Shown in pieces: positions 24,398-32,835 of a stretch of DNA of 32,835 bases (within the stretch, counting starts at the first letter, position 1; each line of letters opens with the position of its first letter). Made by a program: the position numbers and the translations under genes. The notes beneath the pieces were generated by a model that saw only the letters and a program-made list of their open reading frames with translations, had not been told where the DNA came from and did not search any database. This DNA comes from Eubacterium sp. (GTDB lineage: Bacteria; Bacillota; Clostridia; Lachnospirales; Lachnospiraceae). The stretch is taken from NCBI GenBank assembly GCA_017433295.1, contig JAFRHL010000045.1, positions 1 through 32,835 on the forward strand, in the 5' to 3' direction.

Positions 24398-25780
24398 CTA
24401 ATTATAATCAATTTCATCATGATGCAGTAAATGCAGTACTGAATCAGCGTCAGATTTTGCCTTTTTAAATCTTTCATAATCAATTTTACCATCAGTGTCA
24501 GATCCTTCATGATCCATCTGATAAAGCAGCAGGTCATGATCCTTCTTACTCAGGGACTTTTTGTTTTCAAGGACAGGATGCATTTTCATGTATTCTGATA
24601 CCCCTTGTCCTATCGCCCTCTCAAACCTCTCATCCTTCAGGATCTCTTTCATGGCAAAAATCACAGATTTTTCATCCCCTGTACGAAGATATTTCTTTTT
24701 AAGAAAGCGGTCTGCCGTCCTCTTCCGCCTTGGTGCCCGGTAATACTCACGAACAAAGGATTCCGTATAAAGATGGATGACATACAGAAAGTCCCGGGCT
24801 CCCTCTTTCAGGGACCACTCTGTGCGGACCCACTGTTCCTTATGGGCACTGCCATAGGAAGGACGACTGTCCAGATAGCAGGTGTCTGCCAGGGCGATCC
24901 TTCGTTTTGCCCCCAGGACCCGTCTTCTCACCGGCAGAAGTTCCATCCTGGTGCCGGTCTCCTCACCGGCAGTCAGAAATTTCCGGAACAGGTGGCCTGT
25001 TTTGTCTCCGAAAGTGCTGTCAAGACTGGCAAAGACTTCAGGCATGGCCTTCCAGGTGGCGTCCACGTAGGCCTTATCTCCTGATATTTCCTCCTTTTTT
25101 AAAAGGCGGGCATACTTCTTAACAAATAATCCCGCCCTGGAAAAGCGTCCCTGCCGGATCTCGCCGATCAGGTCATATTTCCAGTAGAGGTCTCTTTCCA
25201 CCAGTCCTTTCCTGATCTCCTCAGCCATATCATAATGGGCAGTCAGGAAGGACAGACAAAGACGCCTCAGATACTCCTCATCCGATTCATTTACGCAGGA
25301 AGGATCAGAAGGAGAGCCGGTAAGTGCGGCACTCTGCCTGAATCCGGTGGTTCCGGGACCGTCTGACCCGGACTGATTCATTCTGTCCCAAAATGCAAAG
25401 ATTTCCCCAAGGGCATCTTTTGCCGAAGAGTGATGGAGCTCATTTGCCAGCTCCAGAAGGTATAATCCGGCATAATATTTTTCACCCTGCCGGATCACTC
25501 CCGCGGCAAAGCAGGGTCTTCGGGAACAATAATACAGCAGCTGTTCTTCTGTAAGTTCTTCCGGATAATGAACTTCCCTTTCCAGAGGAATCAGTTCAGG
25601 TTCTGAAAGAGTCAGTCCGGAAAGCTTCAGATCCAGCATACGAATCTGGTCAACGAATCTCTTACCTTCATCCGTATCAAAGTTAAAGCCGAAGCCCCCT
25701 CTTCTCCTGCTGTTTTCCGCTCTTATGTATCTTTTAAATTCATCCAGAATGATCTCCGGTGTTTTATTCTGTCCGGCCAT
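24398..25780 (-). CDS. TerB-N-domain-like protein, first gene of the ATPase/helicase cassette
   Basis: The 460-residue protein has a TerB-N-like N-terminal region: LTEEQLLYYCSRRPCFAAGV (about 77-95) followed by KYYAGLYLLELANEL (101-115). This recalls the family pattern of an aromatic-rich stretch followed by a Tyr/Leu-rich helix. The middle and C terminus are helical and basic (APRRKRTADRFLKKKYL near 370-388). No catalytic motif was seen, so it may bind DNA or act as sensor or scaffold. The start is ATG at 25780 with AGGGG upstream. A TTG 13 codons earlier lies at or before the transcription start and has no site. It is the promoter-proximal gene, ahead of the DUF2791 ATPase and Lhr-like helicase. 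The domain call is by pattern and moderately sure. Confidence 0.7.
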   Translation of the reverse strand: MAGQNKTPEIILDEFKRYIRAENSRRRGGFGFNFDTDEGKRFVDQIRMLDLKLSGLTLSEPELIPLEREVHYPEELTEEQLLYYCSRRPCFAAGVIRQGEKYYAGLYLLELANELHHSSAKDALGEIFAFWDRMNQSGSDGPGTTGFRQSAALTGSPSDPSCVNESDEEYLRRLCLSFLTAHYDMAEEIRKGLVERDLYWKYDLIGEIRQGRFSRAGLFVKKYARLLKKEEISGDKAYVDATWKAMPEVFASLDSTFGDKTGHLFRKFLTAGEETGTRMELLPVRRRVLGAKRRIALADTCYLDSRPSYGSAHKEQWVRTEWSLKEGARDFLYVIHLYTESFVREYYRAPRRKRTADRFLKKKYLRTGDEKSVIFAMKEILKDERFERAIGQGVSEYMKMHPVLENKKSLSKKDHDLLLYQMDHEGSDTDGKIDYERFKKAKSDADSVLHLLHHDEIDYN

Positions 25781-25823
25781 AATCCAACCCCTGTAATACC
25801 ATCTAAGGTTATTAAACAATTAC

Positions 25824-25852
25824 ATTATAGTAAATATCCACTGCTTTGTAAA
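25824..25852 (-). promoter_or_regulatory. SigA promoter of the TerB-N/ATPase/helicase operon
   Basis: On the minus strand TTTACA (25852-25847) and a perfect TATAAT (25829-25824) are 17 bases apart. Transcription would begin near 25817, giving a short leader to the ATG at 25780. The T run of the upstream gene's terminator touches the -35 box. Confidence 0.75.
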
Positions 25853-25885
25853 ACAAAAAAGAAGCCCCTTTATAAAAAGGGCTTC
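25853..25885 (-). terminator. Rho-independent terminator of the trigger-factor-like lipoprotein gene
   Basis: On the minus strand GAAGCCC/GGGCTTC (25861-25867 with 25879-25885) closes an A/T-rich loop and is followed by TTTTTTG. It sits about 20 bases after the stop at 25906. Confidence 0.9.
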
Positions 25886-25905
25886 CTTGTATTTTGGAAA
25901 TAGAA

Positions 25906-27096
25906 TTATTTATCTGCTTCAGTACTTGCGCTTTCCGCTGCGGCATCTGTTTTTTCTGCTTCGGTTGCTGCTTCTACAGTATTGATCTTTGAGGAACTGA
26001 AAAGGTTATCCAGCAGCTTATTCACAACCAGACTGGAACGGATATCATCCTCAGAATAGTAATCTTTGAGGGCTTCCACATTTTCAAGTCCGCTTTCCTC
26101 TGCAACCTTCTTCATCTCTTCCTGTAATTCTTCATCAGTTACAGTAATATTCTCTTTTTCCACCAGAAGGTCCTGAACACACTGTTGTTTTAAGGAGAAT
26201 TTTGCGTAATCCTCCAGGCTCATGCCGCTGGTCTCTTTAATATAATCTTCAACATCCATGCCAAAATAGTATTCTGCAACTTCCTGGTTCTCAATTTTGA
26301 TATTCTCAACCTCCTGCTTGATCATATTTTCAGAGAAGTCTTTTTTCTGTGTGCAATTATCAACGATCGCTTTCCACAGCTTATCTTTTGCCATGTCGTC
26401 AAATTCAGCCTGGGCCTGCTCTTCAAGGGTGGCACGCACATCTTTCCTGTACTGTTCTACACTCTGGGACTCGGTATTCTCCTTTACAAACGCATCATTC
26501 AGTTCCGGAATCACTTCTTCCTTGATCTCATTAATGGTTACTTCCATTTTGCATTTCTTTCCGGCAACTGTTTCATCATCATAATCTTTGGGGAAAGTAA
26601 ACTCTGTGGTCACGGTGGTGCCTGTTTTGGAACCGATTACCTTTTCCTCGATCTTAAAATCATCCCCCAGGCCTGAGCCGAGATACTCATCCATCTCACC
26701 GTCTCCGGCTTTTACGTCAATATCTGTATCGCTGTAATCATCACTTACTTTTCCGCCGATGGTGCAGGTGTAATCAACATTTACATAATCCCCTTTTTCA
26801 ACGGTGTCCCTGCCCTCAACCTTATTATAGCTGACATATCCTTCCAGATAGTTGTTGATTTCTTCTTCTACCTGGGACTCTGTTACTTCCGGCTTCTCCA
26901 CATCAACGGTAAGGCCTTTGTACTCACCCAGTTCAACATACTCGGAAGCGGTCAGCTCCACAGGAGTGATCTTAGCGTCCTGATTCATACTGCTTTCTGT
27001 CGTTGCCTCTGCAGCTTTTTTATCTTTTGTGCTGCCGCAGGCAGCAAGAATGAAAACTGTTGCTGCAAATAATGTAATCGTTATAAATTTCTTCAT
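25906..27096 (-). CDS. Trigger-factor-like FKBP peptidyl-prolyl isomerase lipoprotein
   Basis: This is an extracytoplasmic folding factor anchored by a lipid. The signal MKKFITITLFAATVFILAAC ends in a lipobox with C20. About 25 acidic, Thr/Ser-rich residues form a linker. An N-terminal region (45-85, LGEYKGLTVDVEKPEVTESQ) resembles the trigger factor lead-in. The FKBP-type PPIase domain spans about 85-180 (GDYVNVDYTCTIGG...VAGKKCKMEVTINEI). A helical trigger-factor C-terminal chaperone domain follows (190-360), then a low-complexity Ala/Glu/Thr tail. It lacks the ribosome-binding domain of cytosolic trigger factor. The ATG at 27096 has GAGG nearby; an upstream in-frame ATG is less likely. It is probably monocistronic. 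Confidence 0.9.
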   Translation of the reverse strand: MKKFITITLFAATVFILAACGSTKDKKAAEATTESSMNQDAKITPVELTASEYVELGEYKGLTVDVEKPEVTESQVEEEINNYLEGYVSYNKVEGRDTVEKGDYVNVDYTCTIGGKVSDDYSDTDIDVKAGDGEMDEYLGSGLGDDFKIEEKVIGSKTGTTVTTEFTFPKDYDDETVAGKKCKMEVTINEIKEEVIPELNDAFVKENTESQSVEQYRKDVRATLEEQAQAEFDDMAKDKLWKAIVDNCTQKKDFSENMIKQEVENIKIENQEVAEYYFGMDVEDYIKETSGMSLEDYAKFSLKQQCVQDLLVEKENITVTDEELQEEMKKVAEESGLENVEALKDYYSEDDIRSSLVVNKLLDNLFSSSKINTVEAATEAEKTDAAAESASTEADK

Positions 27097-27201
27097 AATC
27101 AAATACCTCATATCTTTCTTTCAGGATATTATTTTACTGATATGCTCTAATCTATCATTTTCAAACTGATAAAACAATCATTTTCACAAAAAATACAAAC
27201 T

Positions 27202-28728
27202 TTATGGTTTATCGGATTTTACTCCCGAAAAGGGATACAGAGGATCCCTCAATTTAAAATAAAAGAATTTCTGAGCCTCCAGGGCCCCTGTCATCAGTCT
27301 CCCTGCCGGAATCCAGTCGCCGAAAGCAGTATCATCCCTTTTGGGCAGGTAGTTGGAATCCAGAAGGAGAAACTTCTTTTTTGACCTGTCATAGGCCACA
27401 ACAGAAACATAGTGTCCCTGGACATGAACCACTGCCGTGTCTCCTTGATCGAGCTTCTTTATCAGCTGCCTGATGGACCCGCCGCTTCCGTCCCAGGTAA
27501 AATTATATTTGGCACCGAATCTCTTGCAGGCGGCTTTAAAGATTCCCTCATCGGTACCACTTCCTATAATGCGGTATCCTTCCTCCACAGCGTAATCGGC
27601 CAGTTCCATCACATCCATATACTGGCCTGATAAGGCATATACCGCATTGACCGTAGCCAGTATACCGCAGCCTGCGGTTCCCATACAGCCCTCGCTGCCA
27701 TAGGCAGTTCCACACCATAAAGGATCATATTGTGTAAACACCATCGGGGAGCCGGTATCCACTGTTTTTTCGGAGGCAGAGATCCTCCAGCAGACCTGGT
27801 CGCCATATCTGTATCTGTAAAGAGTCAGTTTTCCGCACTCGTCCAGGGCCAGATATAAGCTGCTTCTTAAATTCTTTATGGTATAGGATCCGGTGGCTCT
27901 TTCCAGGTGGAAAAGGCCATTGACCCGGTCCGGCTGTCCGGTCCGGCTGACTGTAAAGCTTAAACCACCGTCACCGGTACTGACAGAAAGATACTTTCCC
28001 GAGCCGGGCTCTCTGATATAATACTGATTTTCGGAATCATGGATCAGCTCCCAGGTAAAAGCTTCCTTCTTTAACAGGTCAGGCTGTTTTATCAGTGAAA
28101 CTCCACCATAATTATTATCCTGGTATCCCCCCCGGAAAAGATATATACCATCTGCCAGGGTCTGTTTCTCTCTTCCGTCATAAATCAGGGTATTAGTAAG
28201 ATCATCATCCGACATCCAGCCTGTTGCATAGGTGTTTTTCTTCTGGCAGATAACCTGTGCGCTGTCTCCTTCCTGTCCGATCACGATCACACCGGAATAC
28301 TTCTTTATGGAACAGAGGGTCTCATCCATACTACTGTCGGTATAAACTGTCATCCTGCTTCTTACAGTATAATATTCATCTTCATAATCCGGATCAGCCA
28401 CAAAGCTCCCAAGGTCAAACCAGCCGTTTTCCGCTTGTCCATCTTTTACAAAGCTTCCGTAGATTGCATGATTCCCGGCCTTTACTGCCAGCAGCAGTAA
28501 ATCTCTCTTATTCACATTGCCCTTCCAGTGAGTCAGGGCTGCGTCGGAGAAGAATTCGATCTCATCGGGAGCTTCGTACAGAGGATGGCACTCCACCGGC
28601 TTTTTCTCCATATCAGAGGGAAAGGCTGCCTGAGCTTTGATACCTGCTGCCATAAAAACTGCCATGAATAAGAGAAAGGCAGAAAAGACCTGTTTTATAT
28701 TTCTCCTGAAAATAAGTTCCAAAGACAT
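27202..28728 (-). CDS. Secreted C39-like cysteine peptidase with an internal beta-trefoil-like region
   Basis: A signal peptide (1-35, ending KAQAA) precedes about 290 residues of extracellular sequence and a C-terminal papain-like peptidase_C39 domain (about 328-480). Catalytic residues are C354 (TAGCGIL), H439 (VQGHYVSVVAYD) and D457 (LLLDSN). The domain opens with the family pattern FTQYDPLWCGTAYGSEG. Residues about 195-320 look like a ricin-type beta-trefoil: DGIYLFRGGYQDNNYGGV, YYIREPGSGKYLSVS and YTIKNLRSSLYLALDECGKL. This suggests carbohydrate binding. AAAGGA precedes the ATG. The substrate is unknown; it may act on the cell's own surface proteins or peptides. Confidence 0.85.
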   Translation of the reverse strand: MSLELIFRRNIKQVFSAFLLFMAVFMAAGIKAQAAFPSDMEKKPVECHPLYEAPDEIEFFSDAALTHWKGNVNKRDLLLLAVKAGNHAIYGSFVKDGQAENGWFDLGSFVADPDYEDEYYTVRSRMTVYTDSSMDETLCSIKKYSGVIVIGQEGDSAQVICQKKNTYATGWMSDDDLTNTLIYDGREKQTLADGIYLFRGGYQDNNYGGVSLIKQPDLLKKEAFTWELIHDSENQYYIREPGSGKYLSVSTGDGGLSFTVSRTGQPDRVNGLFHLERATGSYTIKNLRSSLYLALDECGKLTLYRYRYGDQVCWRISASEKTVDTGSPMVFTQYDPLWCGTAYGSEGCMGTAGCGILATVNAVYALSGQYMDVMELADYAVEEGYRIIGSGTDEGIFKAACKRFGAKYNFTWDGSGGSIRQLIKKLDQGDTAVVHVQGHYVSVVAYDRSKKKFLLLDSNYLPKRDDTAFGDWIPAGRLMTGALEAQKFFYFKLRDPLYPFSGVKSDKP

Positions 28729-28782
28729 AATACATTCCTTTATTTCATGATCCGGAAAAAATCCGGTGCAAGTGGCCCCGGT

Positions 28783-30951
28783 CTAAAGCTTAAGATTGGC
28801 GAGAGCTTCGGCCAGGCCGCTGTTTAAGGGTTCCTGTTCTTCTTTCTTCATCTTCTTCATATAATTTGCCACATCTTTTTTCGAAACCCCGGCCCCTTCT
28901 TTCTTTCGCCGGGCCTGGAATGCCGATAAGGCCTCCTTATGTCCACAGACGCAGACAAACTTCTGTTTATCTCCCTGACCCACCAGTTCCATTTTCTTAT
29001 GGCAGACAGGGCAGCGGGCATTGGTCAGTCTGGAAATTCTTTCCTTATGGCCGCACTCTCTGTCCTGGCAGACCAGCAGTTTTCCCTGTTTTCCATTGAC
29101 TGAGAGCATTCGCTTCCCGCAGACCGGACAAAGCTTATTGGTCAGATTATCATGACGGAAGGTACCACTGCCTCCTCTGATCTCATTCGTCAGCTCCTCC
29201 GTATAATGGCGGATCTCTTTCATAAAGGTATCCTGCCTGAGCTTTCCTCCGGCAATGTCAGCCAGCTTTGTCTCCCAGTCGGCAGTAAGCTCCGGCTTTT
29301 TCAGATCCTCCGGTACCAGATCAAGAAGCTGCCTTGCCTTACCGGTAAGATAGATCGCTTCCTCCTTCTTTTCAATCAGATAGCTGCTGAATAATTTATC
29401 AATGATATCCGCCCTTGTGGCAACTGTTCCCAGACCTCCTGTTTCCTTCAGAGTCCTGGCCGCTGCCGCATCTTTGTCGGTCATATACCTGACCGGGTTT
29501 TCCATGGCAGCCAGCAGGGTCCCTTCTGTAAATCTTGCGGGAGGCTTTGTTTTCCCCTCGGTGGCTGTCAGTCTGGGACTCCCCAGGACATCACCGGGAT
29601 TTAAATTTAAGCCGGAAAGATTTCCCCCATGTTCCTCTTCTTCTCCCTTTAACACTTCCTTAAAGCCGGCATTAAGAGTAACATTCACTTTTGAAACAAA
29701 AGTCTGGCCGCCGCATTCGATTGTAACCTTAGTTTCTTCATATTCAAAGGGTGGATATAAGACTGCCAGAAATCTTCTGACCACCAGATCAAATATCTTA
29801 TTCTCCTCCACAGACAGCGCGGATGGAATGACCGGCTGCTCTGTGGGTATGATCGCATGATGATCCGACACCTTTTTGTTATCCACAAAGGACTTTCGGG
29901 TCCTGATCTTCCCCTTCAGTATTGTGCGGACGAAGGGACGCCAGGGTCCGGCATTGATGGCCACAAGCCGTTCCTTTAATGTCTCCGCCACGTCCTCCGT
30001 AAGATATCCGGAATCCGTTCTGGGATAGGTCAGGATCTTATGATGCTCATACAGTCTCTGCATGATGTCCAGGGTCTTTTTGGCTGAGAAACCATATCGC
30101 TGGTTGGCATCTCTCTGCAGGGTCGTCAGATCATACAGGCCTTCCGGATATGTGGTCTTTTTTGTTCTTCTGACCTCTGTTATTTTGGCTGTGCCGGCTG
30201 CCGCCTGACTCATGGCCCTGTCTCTGCTCTGTTTTGAGAATACCGAGGAGCTCCCGCTGCCGGATTCCTTCCAGGTAAAGGAAAGGCCCTTAACAGATGC
30301 TGTCAGTCCATAATAAGCTGCCGGTGTAAAATGTCTTATCTCCTCTTCCCGTCTGGCGATCATGGCCAGGGTCGGTGTCTGAACCCGTCCACAGGAGAGC
30401 TGGGCATTGTACTTGCAGGTGAGAGCCCTGGTGGCATTGATTCCCACCAGCCAGTCCGCCTCTGCCCGGGCAACCGCAGCCCGGAACAGATTATCATATT
30501 TTCCTGCATCGGCCAGGTGATCAAATCCCTGACGGATCGCCCTGTCAGTCACGGAGGATATCCAAAGGCGCTTCAAAGGCTTTTTATTGCCGGCCTTGAT
30601 CAGGATCCAGCGGGCAACCAGCTCGCCCTCTCTTCCTGCATCTGTGGCAATGATGATATCGGATATATCCTTGCGGGCAATCTGGGTTTTTACTGCCTGA
30701 AACTGCCCTCTGGTTTTGGGGATCACCACCAGCTTAAGCCGTTCCGGCATCATCGGCAGATCCTCCATCCTCCAGGTCGCAAGCTTTTTGTCATAGCCTT
30801 CGGGATCTGCCAGGGTCACCAGATGACCCAGCCCCCAGGTGACCACATAGCTGTCTCCTTCGATATAATTTCTGGTCTGTTTCTTACAGCCGAGTACCCT
30901 GGCAATGTCTCTTGCAACCGATGGCTTCTCGGCAATTACCAGTTCTTTCAT
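28783..30951 (-). CDS. topB: DNA topoisomerase III (type IA)
   Basis: This enzyme relaxes or decatenates DNA through a transient single-strand break. The TOPRIM domain shows VIAEKPSVA (5-13, with E7-type Glu) and ATDAGREGE (102-110). Type IA core motifs follow, such as RALTCKYNAQLSCGRVQTP. The active-site tyrosine is Y309 in ILTYPRTDSGYL. The C terminus carries two or three zinc-ribbon Cys clusters (CPVCGKRM, CQDRECGHK, CPVCHKKM, CVCGHKEA), typical of the Firmicutes TopB subgroup. GGAGAT seven bases before the ATG fixes the start at 30951; the frame extends 18 codons upstream without support. At 722 aa it is complete. It sits alone between the GGDEF gene's terminator and the C39 peptidase gene. 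Confidence 0.95.
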   Translation of the reverse strand: MKELVIAEKPSVARDIARVLGCKKQTRNYIEGDSYVVTWGLGHLVTLADPEGYDKKLATWRMEDLPMMPERLKLVVIPKTRGQFQAVKTQIARKDISDIIIATDAGREGELVARWILIKAGNKKPLKRLWISSVTDRAIRQGFDHLADAGKYDNLFRAAVARAEADWLVGINATRALTCKYNAQLSCGRVQTPTLAMIARREEEIRHFTPAAYYGLTASVKGLSFTWKESGSGSSSVFSKQSRDRAMSQAAAGTAKITEVRRTKKTTYPEGLYDLTTLQRDANQRYGFSAKKTLDIMQRLYEHHKILTYPRTDSGYLTEDVAETLKERLVAINAGPWRPFVRTILKGKIRTRKSFVDNKKVSDHHAIIPTEQPVIPSALSVEENKIFDLVVRRFLAVLYPPFEYEETKVTIECGGQTFVSKVNVTLNAGFKEVLKGEEEEHGGNLSGLNLNPGDVLGSPRLTATEGKTKPPARFTEGTLLAAMENPVRYMTDKDAAAARTLKETGGLGTVATRADIIDKLFSSYLIEKKEEAIYLTGKARQLLDLVPEDLKKPELTADWETKLADIAGGKLRQDTFMKEIRHYTEELTNEIRGGSGTFRHDNLTNKLCPVCGKRMLSVNGKQGKLLVCQDRECGHKERISRLTNARCPVCHKKMELVGQGDKQKFVCVCGHKEALSAFQARRKKEGAGVSKKDVANYMKKMKKEEQEPLNSGLAEALANLKL

Positions 30952-31033
30952 AAATAATCTCCATTTCCGATCCTGTTCGTAATCTGCCTGCAGGCAATCC
31001 TGCAAAGTGTTTATCAGTGTATCACATATAAAT

Positions 31034-31069
31034 TAAAAAATAAAGGCAGACTCTCTTACAGAATCTGCC
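31034..31069 (-). terminator. Rho-independent terminator after the GGDEF gene
   Basis: On the minus strand GGCAGA/TCTGCC (31064-31069 with 31045-31050) is followed by TTTATTTTTT. It lies about 65 bases after the stop at 31133 and separates the GGDEF gene from topB. Confidence 0.8.
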
Positions 31070-31132
31070 CGGGTTTTACATTTTTACCTGATACCCTCAC
31101 TTATCTCAGTCTTCTGTTCAGCAGAGAGCGGC

Positions 31133-32209
31133 TCATCTGCTTCTTCGGTTGTTCTCCGAATGACTGTAGAATTCCCGTTTCGCTAAGAACATACTGTTTT
31201 CAGCCTCTTTGACAATTTCACGCATATCAAAAGAATCCTGTTCTTTCACACAGACAGCGGTTCCGAAAGATACATGATACCCTTTATCTGCCAGATCCTG
31301 ATTCATCCGTCCAATATCATCACAAATCTTGTCCGGATGAACATCCATCTGGAATGCTACAAACTCATCACCGCCAATGCGATAGGTATGCTCCAAACCA
31401 AAGTACTCCTGCATCGTTGCGGCAACCTCCCGCAGCATTCTGTCGCCGGCCGGGTGCCCCTGCATGTTGTTTATTTCATGGAGGCCGTTCACATCAATGT
31501 AAACACAGATCAGATTCGACCAGCACATTTCCGGGTATTGCTTCAGCTGGTTCTCAAAGTGATTCCGGTTATTCAGTCCCGTCAGCAGATCCGTACGACT
31601 CATATACTCAATCCGCCCTGACTGTACCAGCGCACGAATCTTAATTCTCATTATGAAGATCGCAATGGCTACAGCCACCACCCCAAAAGTCACCATATTC
31701 CAGATATCGGTTTCCGCTATTTCCGGTTTCTTGAAGTAAAGAGCCAGCCCGCAAAACACTGCGACATCAACTGCAATCAGGGCAGATAATTTGACAGGCC
31801 GGTCGTAGAACAGCAATGGGGTCACCAGCAGAAAGACCACTGCCGACACGGCCGGCATCTCCGCATGAAGCATTGAAATACGGATACTGAAGAGGTACAG
31901 CACGATCTCGAATAAATAAACAAGTGTCATCACAAGGACAGGATACTTTGGCACGATATAATATGTACACAACATAATCATCAGCATAACCAATCCACAT
32001 GCAAGATATGTCGAACTGTTCACTGTGGCGAATCCGTTGGAAAGAGTACTCACAATGGACAGCATGAAAAAAAAGATCCCTGCAATCTGTGAAAACATTT
32101 TCAGCAACACCCGGTTTTCTTCACGGATGCTGGCGGTTAAAGCATCGAACTCTGCTTTGTCCACCCCGGCATATAATAACAATTCTTTCAGTGTTCTTAA
32201 TAAATCCAT
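31133..32209 (-). CDS. Membrane-bound GGDEF diguanylate cyclase
   Basis: This is a likely cyclic di-GMP synthase. About six hydrophobic segments span residues 38-188, with a short charged N terminus; no known sensor fold was recognised. A GGDEF domain covers residues 205-358. It opens with RTDLLTGLNNRNHF. Metal and substrate residues lie in YIDVNGLHEIN...GHPAGD, and the active loop is intact: RIGGDEF (277-283). No RxxD inhibitory site precedes the loop, so product feedback is not expected. AAGGAG lies 11 bases before the ATG, somewhat far. The gene is probably monocistronic and ends with its own terminator. A relic of a LytS-type sensor sits beyond it on the other strand. Confidence 0.92.
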   Translation of the reverse strand: MDLLRTLKELLLYAGVDKAEFDALTASIREENRVLLKMFSQIAGIFFFMLSIVSTLSNGFATVNSSTYLACGLVMLMIMLCTYYIVPKYPVLVMTLVYLFEIVLYLFSIRISMLHAEMPAVSAVVFLLVTPLLFYDRPVKLSALIAVDVAVFCGLALYFKKPEIAETDIWNMVTFGVVAVAIAIFIMRIKIRALVQSGRIEYMSRTDLLTGLNNRNHFENQLKQYPEMCWSNLICVYIDVNGLHEINNMQGHPAGDRMLREVAATMQEYFGLEHTYRIGGDEFVAFQMDVHPDKICDDIGRMNQDLADKGYHVSFGTAVCVKEQDSFDMREIVKEAENSMFLAKREFYSHSENNRRSR

Positions 32210-32335
32210 ACTTTGTTAAACTCCTTGATGAAAAAAGAACTGTTTACATTTTGCCTTTTTCAGCATCGCTTTTCAAGGGGGTATTCCATTATGTCATACC
32301 CGAATACAGGATCCCATTGTTTTTTATTTCTCTAA

Positions 32336-32835
32336 CAGGTCCATGATCTTGTCCTGCATGAGATCTTTCACTGCTGCAGGGAGCTGCGGAACAAAGACCG
32401 GCTGCTGATCGGAGTGATTTACGGGCTGTGTTCTGTATTATCTACTCATTATGGGGTGGATTATGGAGACATGATGCTGAATGTAAGAGACATCGGCCCC
32501 CTGGCTGCCGGATTGTTCTTTCACCCTTTAAGCGGTGTGATCTCCGGTCTACGCCTTCTTCATGGGGGCAGTGATGGAGGTCTTCCATATGTATGTGGTG
32601 TTCATCACACATCGTGGAGATATGAAGATGGCTTTTTACAGTCACAACGGGTGTTTTTGCCATTAATTTCGGTTTCAGTTTTGCCCTGCAGACCGGGGGG
32701 ATAAATGAGATCGATCGCAGCTTCCTTGAAGAACTCTGCCGTATTTATGGTATGGATGCTGTTTATGTACAGGATGGAGATGGCCAAATCGTCTGTCAGG
32801 CCGGAAAGCGATGGAGGGAAAGATCTGCAGACGCC
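32336..32835 (+). pseudogene. Frameshifted relic of a LytS/YhcK-type 5TM sensor protein (runs off window)
   Basis: Three frames read in turn give one sensor-like protein. Up to about 32550 the frame reads DMMLNVRDIGPLAAGLFF and HPLSGVISG, which match the 5TM receptor (LytS-YhcK) pattern of a conserved N.RD..PL..GLFF stretch. A second frame near 32550 begins FMGAVMEVFHMYVVFITH, the later helix of the same domain, after an apparent deletion. A third frame, open from about 32620 to the right edge, reads VFAINFGFSFALQTGGINEI and continues to the end. A stop precedes the first segment at 32333. The 5TM domain normally heads GGDEF, EAL or histidine kinase proteins. What follows outside the window is unknown. 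Confidence 0.6.

Noticed and set aside
23580-24401. Plus-strand open frame (273 codons) opposite the BrxD-like ATPase
   Set aside because: Antisense shadow of a gene with intact Walker motifs.
20853-25780. A complete BREX or restriction-modification locus
   Set aside because: Only a BrxD-like ATPase and an Lhr-like helicase are shared with BREX; PglZ, PglX, BrxC and BrxL are absent from the window.

Overview
The window reads as chromosomal DNA of a Gram-positive anaerobe of the Clostridia, probably a Lachnospiraceae member. This is inferred from the trmK-rpoD-dnaG gene order, lipobox-type lipoproteins, SigA-type promoters, strong AGGAGG-like ribosome binding sites with some TTG starts, a CIRCE heat-shock operator, an ATP-dependent PEP carboxykinase and many TopB/NlpC/GGDEF-type genes. 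Base composition is near half GC. No tRNA, rRNA operon, CRISPR array, insertion sequence or obvious prophage was seen. Most genes lie on the minus strand.

Positions 1-6734 are housekeeping. The 3' part of RNase P RNA runs off the left edge. To its right, on the minus strand, is a block that reads from right to left: a HAD-phosphatase/oxidoreductase fusion, a degenerate sigma-like paralog, dnaG, rpoD, trmK and a 54-residue hypothetical protein. Positions 6960-9389 carry the plus-strand xpaC-telA pair. Positions 9390-9798 hold only degraded sequence. Positions 9879-14760 hold a secreted NlpC/P60 hydrolase, a 919-residue McrB-like protein whose ATPase motifs have decayed, and a CorC/HlyC-type membrane protein with a consensus promoter.

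Positions 14930-19052 contain an amidase that overlaps a convergent subtilase, an hsp20 gene under a CIRCE-type control region, and pckA. Positions 19129-20818 hold an RluA-type pseudouridine synthase, a small monooxygenase-fold protein, and a 5'-nucleotidase reduced to its two ends by an internal deletion.

The most interesting block is 20853-25780. It is a compact three-gene operon with its own SigA promoter that encodes a TerB-N-like protein, a BrxD-like (DUF2791) P-loop ATPase and an Lhr-like superfamily 2 helicase. It resembles a DNA-processing or phage-defence cassette but lacks the other BREX genes. With xpaC-telA, the window holds two modules of the kind linked to Ter stress systems. 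Positions 25906-32209 carry a trigger-factor-like lipoprotein, a secreted C39-type peptidase, topoisomerase III and a membrane diguanylate cyclase. The right edge carries a frameshifted relic of a LytS-type 5TM sensor.
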